Shown here in pieces: positions 60,917 through 64,000 of a stretch of DNA of 64,000 nt (position 1 is the first letter of the stretch; the number at the start of each line of letters is the position of its first letter). A model generated the notes under the pieces. That model was not told where the DNA came from. It did not search any database and saw nothing but the letters and a program-made list of their open reading frames with translations. The stretch covers positions 14,270,701 through 14,334,700 of the forward strand of contig OY540816.1 of assembly GCA_961205875.1 (NCBI GenBank), read 5' to 3'. The position numbers and the translations under genes are program-made. The DNA comes from Sialis fuliginosa (Eukaryota; Arthropoda; Insecta; Megaloptera; Sialidae).

Positions 60917-63115
60917 GTCAGTACTAAGTTATTTTTTACTTTTTATTATATATGTAGGTATTTTTTATTTTCAGATTTACAATTAATTTATCGATTTAAT
61001 TATTTGACAATGTTTTTATAAATATTTGGGTGAAAATCAATATTTATATACATAATAATTAAATAAATAAAAACCGAAGTAAAAAATTATTGACATTTAA
61101 TTATATTATTTTAAAAGTTTGAACTAATTCAAAATAAAATAAATTTTATATACCTACGTACCACATTGTTTTATTTAGATATTTTATTATTTTTCAATTT
61201 TTTTTTATATTATTAATATTGATGTGCATTTTGTGTCGATTTCTAGAGGTTGTACTGTACACGCATCGTTAATGTGTGAATGTATGCGAGTAAGTTGGAA
61301 GATGATTTTGCAAGTGTAATGAACTCATTTTCAGTTTGTGTAGTTATTTATGATCAAGAGGCGAATATTTGGGGCGTGTATTTTTACCAAGGACCGGATT
61401 TACATTGTCACCTGCATTGCACAGGTCCGTATTCTGTTATAATTAATAATTTACTATAATATAAACTTTTATAACATTCATAATAAAAATTTATCGTCTT
61501 TAATAATTTATGATCTAATTTTTCGATAAAACGAATTTTGGTTTCGAAAAGTAAGCTGTTTTTTATGTTGATAAAAAATATATCAAAAACTTGTTTTTTC
61601 TTAAAAACTATAAAAAATAAAGCTAAAAAACATTAACAATGTTTGTTACACTAGTAATTAAAACATTAAAAAAAATTCCTAGAGTTCAGTTTATTGGACC
61701 ACTGTATCTGTACATTCTTCAAAATAATTTGCAATTATATTATATAGTTAAGATTATTGGCAGAAATTATTAATAATAATTGTATGATAAATATATTTAA
61801 CCACGAAAAGTGTAGATAATATTATTATAATCGTTTATATTTTCATTGCGGTATGAAAAAAAAAAATCCGCATTGTCCCCGATTAGTTCAAACAACATGC
61901 ACTCTACTGTATATAATATTTACATTTTTGTTGTTAGATGAAAACGTAAATAAAGATATCCGTAAAAAAAGAAAAACGATGTACGTAGTATCCATTGCAA
62001 CGAGATTAATTTCACATAAATAACACTATCATATATTAAACTTTCATAAAGGTATTGCGCGTGTCAGATAGGTTAGTATGAAAACTTCTTTATCAACAGA
62101 GCATCAAGCCAAGTGAGAGAAGATGGGTTTTGTACCTATTAATTATATGATTTATCATATAGGTATGTATGTATGCTGTAGTAGGCTATGTTTATACGAG
62201 ATGCAAAAGTGTACACTTTGTACTTATAGTGCAAGTAATAGTTGCTGGATTATTTTTTTTTTTTACAAAATTTTATAAAAGATGTATAGATGAATAATGA
62301 GGTTGAAAAAAAAATTGTTAATTAGGGTGAAGTGGGGTAAATGTAAATCTATTTTTTACTACATAGCTTTTTAATATTCCTTTTTACTGGGGTGGATTGA
62401 CCTTCTATAACAGGAAACAGGTACACATTTATATTTTAAATTAAATATAATAATAAATAATAAAACCGGGGCTAATATAGTCGTAATAATAATAATAATA
62501 ACAATAATAATAATCTATTTGCACATGAATCAATTGTGTATACAAAAGGTCGCATACATCAAAAGTTAAACAAATAAATATATACAGTGCAGTAATATTT
62601 ACAAGTTAATTATTTATATTCGCAAGAACATTGATGGTAATAGAAATAAAATTAATAATTTTAAATCAACTTTGATTTTTATTTTATTCAGATCAGATAG
62701 AAACTTTCTGAGATATGAACTGGTTAGTAAGTTGTTAATATAGTATTTAAATCTTTCAAGAGATGGCAAACTGCTTTGATTACGTAGAAAAAAATAATAA
62801 ATCGTTGTTATTTTTATCCTGGTATTGCATTTATCCCATTTTACCCTATAGACTTTCTTGTTGGATTCAAGTTGTAGCCTTGTTCTTGATTGTAATTTAA
62901 GATAAAACTTTTAAAAGAATCATCATTTTCTATTAAAAAACATCTGCCAAGTGAATGCACAGTGCTTCCTCGTGGTAAATTCATCAAAGAGAGTTAATTG
63001 TCAAACAATTTTATTATTTGATAATTTCAATATAAATCTAAATTTTTCTGTTATGAAAACATCAAAATGACTTATAATTTTACGAGTTTTTAAAGCAAAT
63101 TGAGATATCTTGAAA
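60917..63115 (+). other. Presumed intron 1 of the Ras-like gene
   Basis: No exon with a Ras effector or switch region was found. A (TAA)n microsatellite lies at about 62487-62514. The segment 61240-61440 is somewhat richer in G+C, but its frames are interrupted. Confidence 0.4.
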
Positions 63116-63119
63116 TTTT

Positions 63120-63270
63120 TTTTTGGAATGTCACTCCTCCCCCTTATACACGATGATTTTGAAATGGAACCATCCTCAAGCCAGACCTAACTAACCAACC
63201 AAGTTTCATTAATATCGGTTCAGTGATTTATGAGTTATGCTTTTGACAAGGATTCAGGGGGCAGAAAGAA
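63120..63270. repeat. Inverted relative of the 10716 repeat
   Basis: AAGTTTCATTAATATCGGTT followed by CAGTGATTTATGAGTTATGC is the complement of the block at 10790-10840. CAAGGATTCAGGGG also matches inverted. Confidence 0.6.
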
Positions 63271-63540
63271 GTCAAATTTGAAACAATATAAAGCAGTTGC
63301 TATGATAATATAATAATTAATAAATAAATTATACTAATAATTAGTTTAAATGTCCACCATTTTGTCACTTATTGGTCGATTGTCATCAAATCACGGTGTA
63401 AGACAGTTAAATGTATATAGATTAATATTCAGAAATGGAAGTAATCAAATATCAACAAATATTTCTAATTCAGTACATTTAATTAAAAATTTGCCATTAC
63501 TGGGGTCCTTGCCAAGACTGGTGCCACTACCTTATAGTAT
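63271..63540. mobile_element. Right half of the GGCACCAGT MITE family
   Basis: Starts GTCAAATTTGAAACAATATA as in the 4935 copy and ends CCAAGACTGGTGCCACTACC. It joins directly to the repeat at 63120-63270. The apparent 81-codon open frame here belongs to the MITE. Confidence 0.65.
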
Positions 63541-64000
63541 ATTTTCTAGATATATTGTATCTATGTATACGTATGTACATTGTAGTGTATCGTGAGTAAA
63601 GTTCTTAAGTCTAAAACAATTTATGTCTAGTGTATAAAATATTTCCTGGTGGTATGAGGAAACACAGCACTTATGTATAGTAAATATTTTACATTGCAAC
63701 ACAATTTCACTTGTATGTATTAATTATTCGAGGAATAGTTTACGATTTTGATTCAGCCGTTCAATGAAATACAATAAATCACACATCGTAATTAAATATC
63801 GATTTTAAATTGTCGAAAAAATAATTTTCTTATTTCACACATTGCAATTTCAATTTATTTTAAGTAAAATCTATTTCTGTTTCGAGTTGACTTCTATGGT
63901 AGTGTAGTTGGTACGGTATTTAACGAAGAATATTTTTATATTTAATATCTATGTGAATTACGAGAAAATGTTCACTTTTCTTTCACCTCCAAGTAGTTTT
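63541..64000. other. AT-rich, no gene seen
   Basis: Nothing supportable. Confidence 0.5.

Noticed and set aside
61320-61440. Possible second exon of the Ras-like gene
   Set aside because: It has acceptor- and donor-like words, but all frames are interrupted or lack G-domain motifs.
63350-63595. 81-codon frame starting MSTILSLIGRL
   Set aside because: It coincides with a copy of the GGCACCAGT MITE family; the copy at 9860-10030 is not open in that frame.

Overview
This is an AT-rich animal nuclear genome window, most likely from an insect. The evidence is spliced genes with GT-AG introns, a canonical metazoan tRNA-Gln, very dense small inverted-repeat transposons, and frequent TAGGTA-type words of the kind common in sternorrhynchan Hemiptera. 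The order-level guess (an aphid-like hemipteran) is an inference; phylum level is safer. I saw no bacterial, viral or CRISPR sequence.

Layout. (1) 2.4-25.9 kb, + strand: ten exons of a KIND-FERM-PDZ scaffold protein (FRMPD2/PTPN13-like, no phosphatase domain). Its 5' end lies outside the window. Introns of 6.7 kb and 11.5 kb split the KIND domain and hold many MITEs plus an antisense tRNA-Gln(TTG) gene. (2) 27.9-28.4 kb, - strand: a small RNF4-type C-terminal RING protein. (3) 30.56-34.99 kb: a 4.4-kb self-similar palindrome, the most unusual object here. It has a whole-element inverted repeat, each half is again an inverted repeat, and small hairpins sit inside those, all punctuated by an alternating 15-bp motif. 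(4) 35.4-37.2 kb, +: complete five-exon RNASEH2A with an intact DEDD active site, E2F-like promoter sites and a PCNA-box-like tail. (5) 40.8-47.2 kb, +: a five-exon acidic ERICH2-like protein carrying a 1.77-kb PIF/Harbinger-like insertion in intron 1. (6) 47-57 kb: mostly MITEs and dispersed repeats, with one unrecognised candidate exon on the - strand. (7) 60.86 kb, +: the first coding exon of a Ras-like GTPase (P-loop present), which continues past the end of the window or into unseen exons.

The genes do not form a functional cluster. RNASEH2A (ribonucleotide removal from DNA) and the RING protein (a possible SUMO-targeted ligase) both belong to genome maintenance, but their proximity is probably chance. 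Most of the remaining sequence is decayed or fresh non-autonomous DNA transposons of hAT, PIF/Harbinger and Tc1/mariner type. Several have perfect target-site duplications and so look recent.
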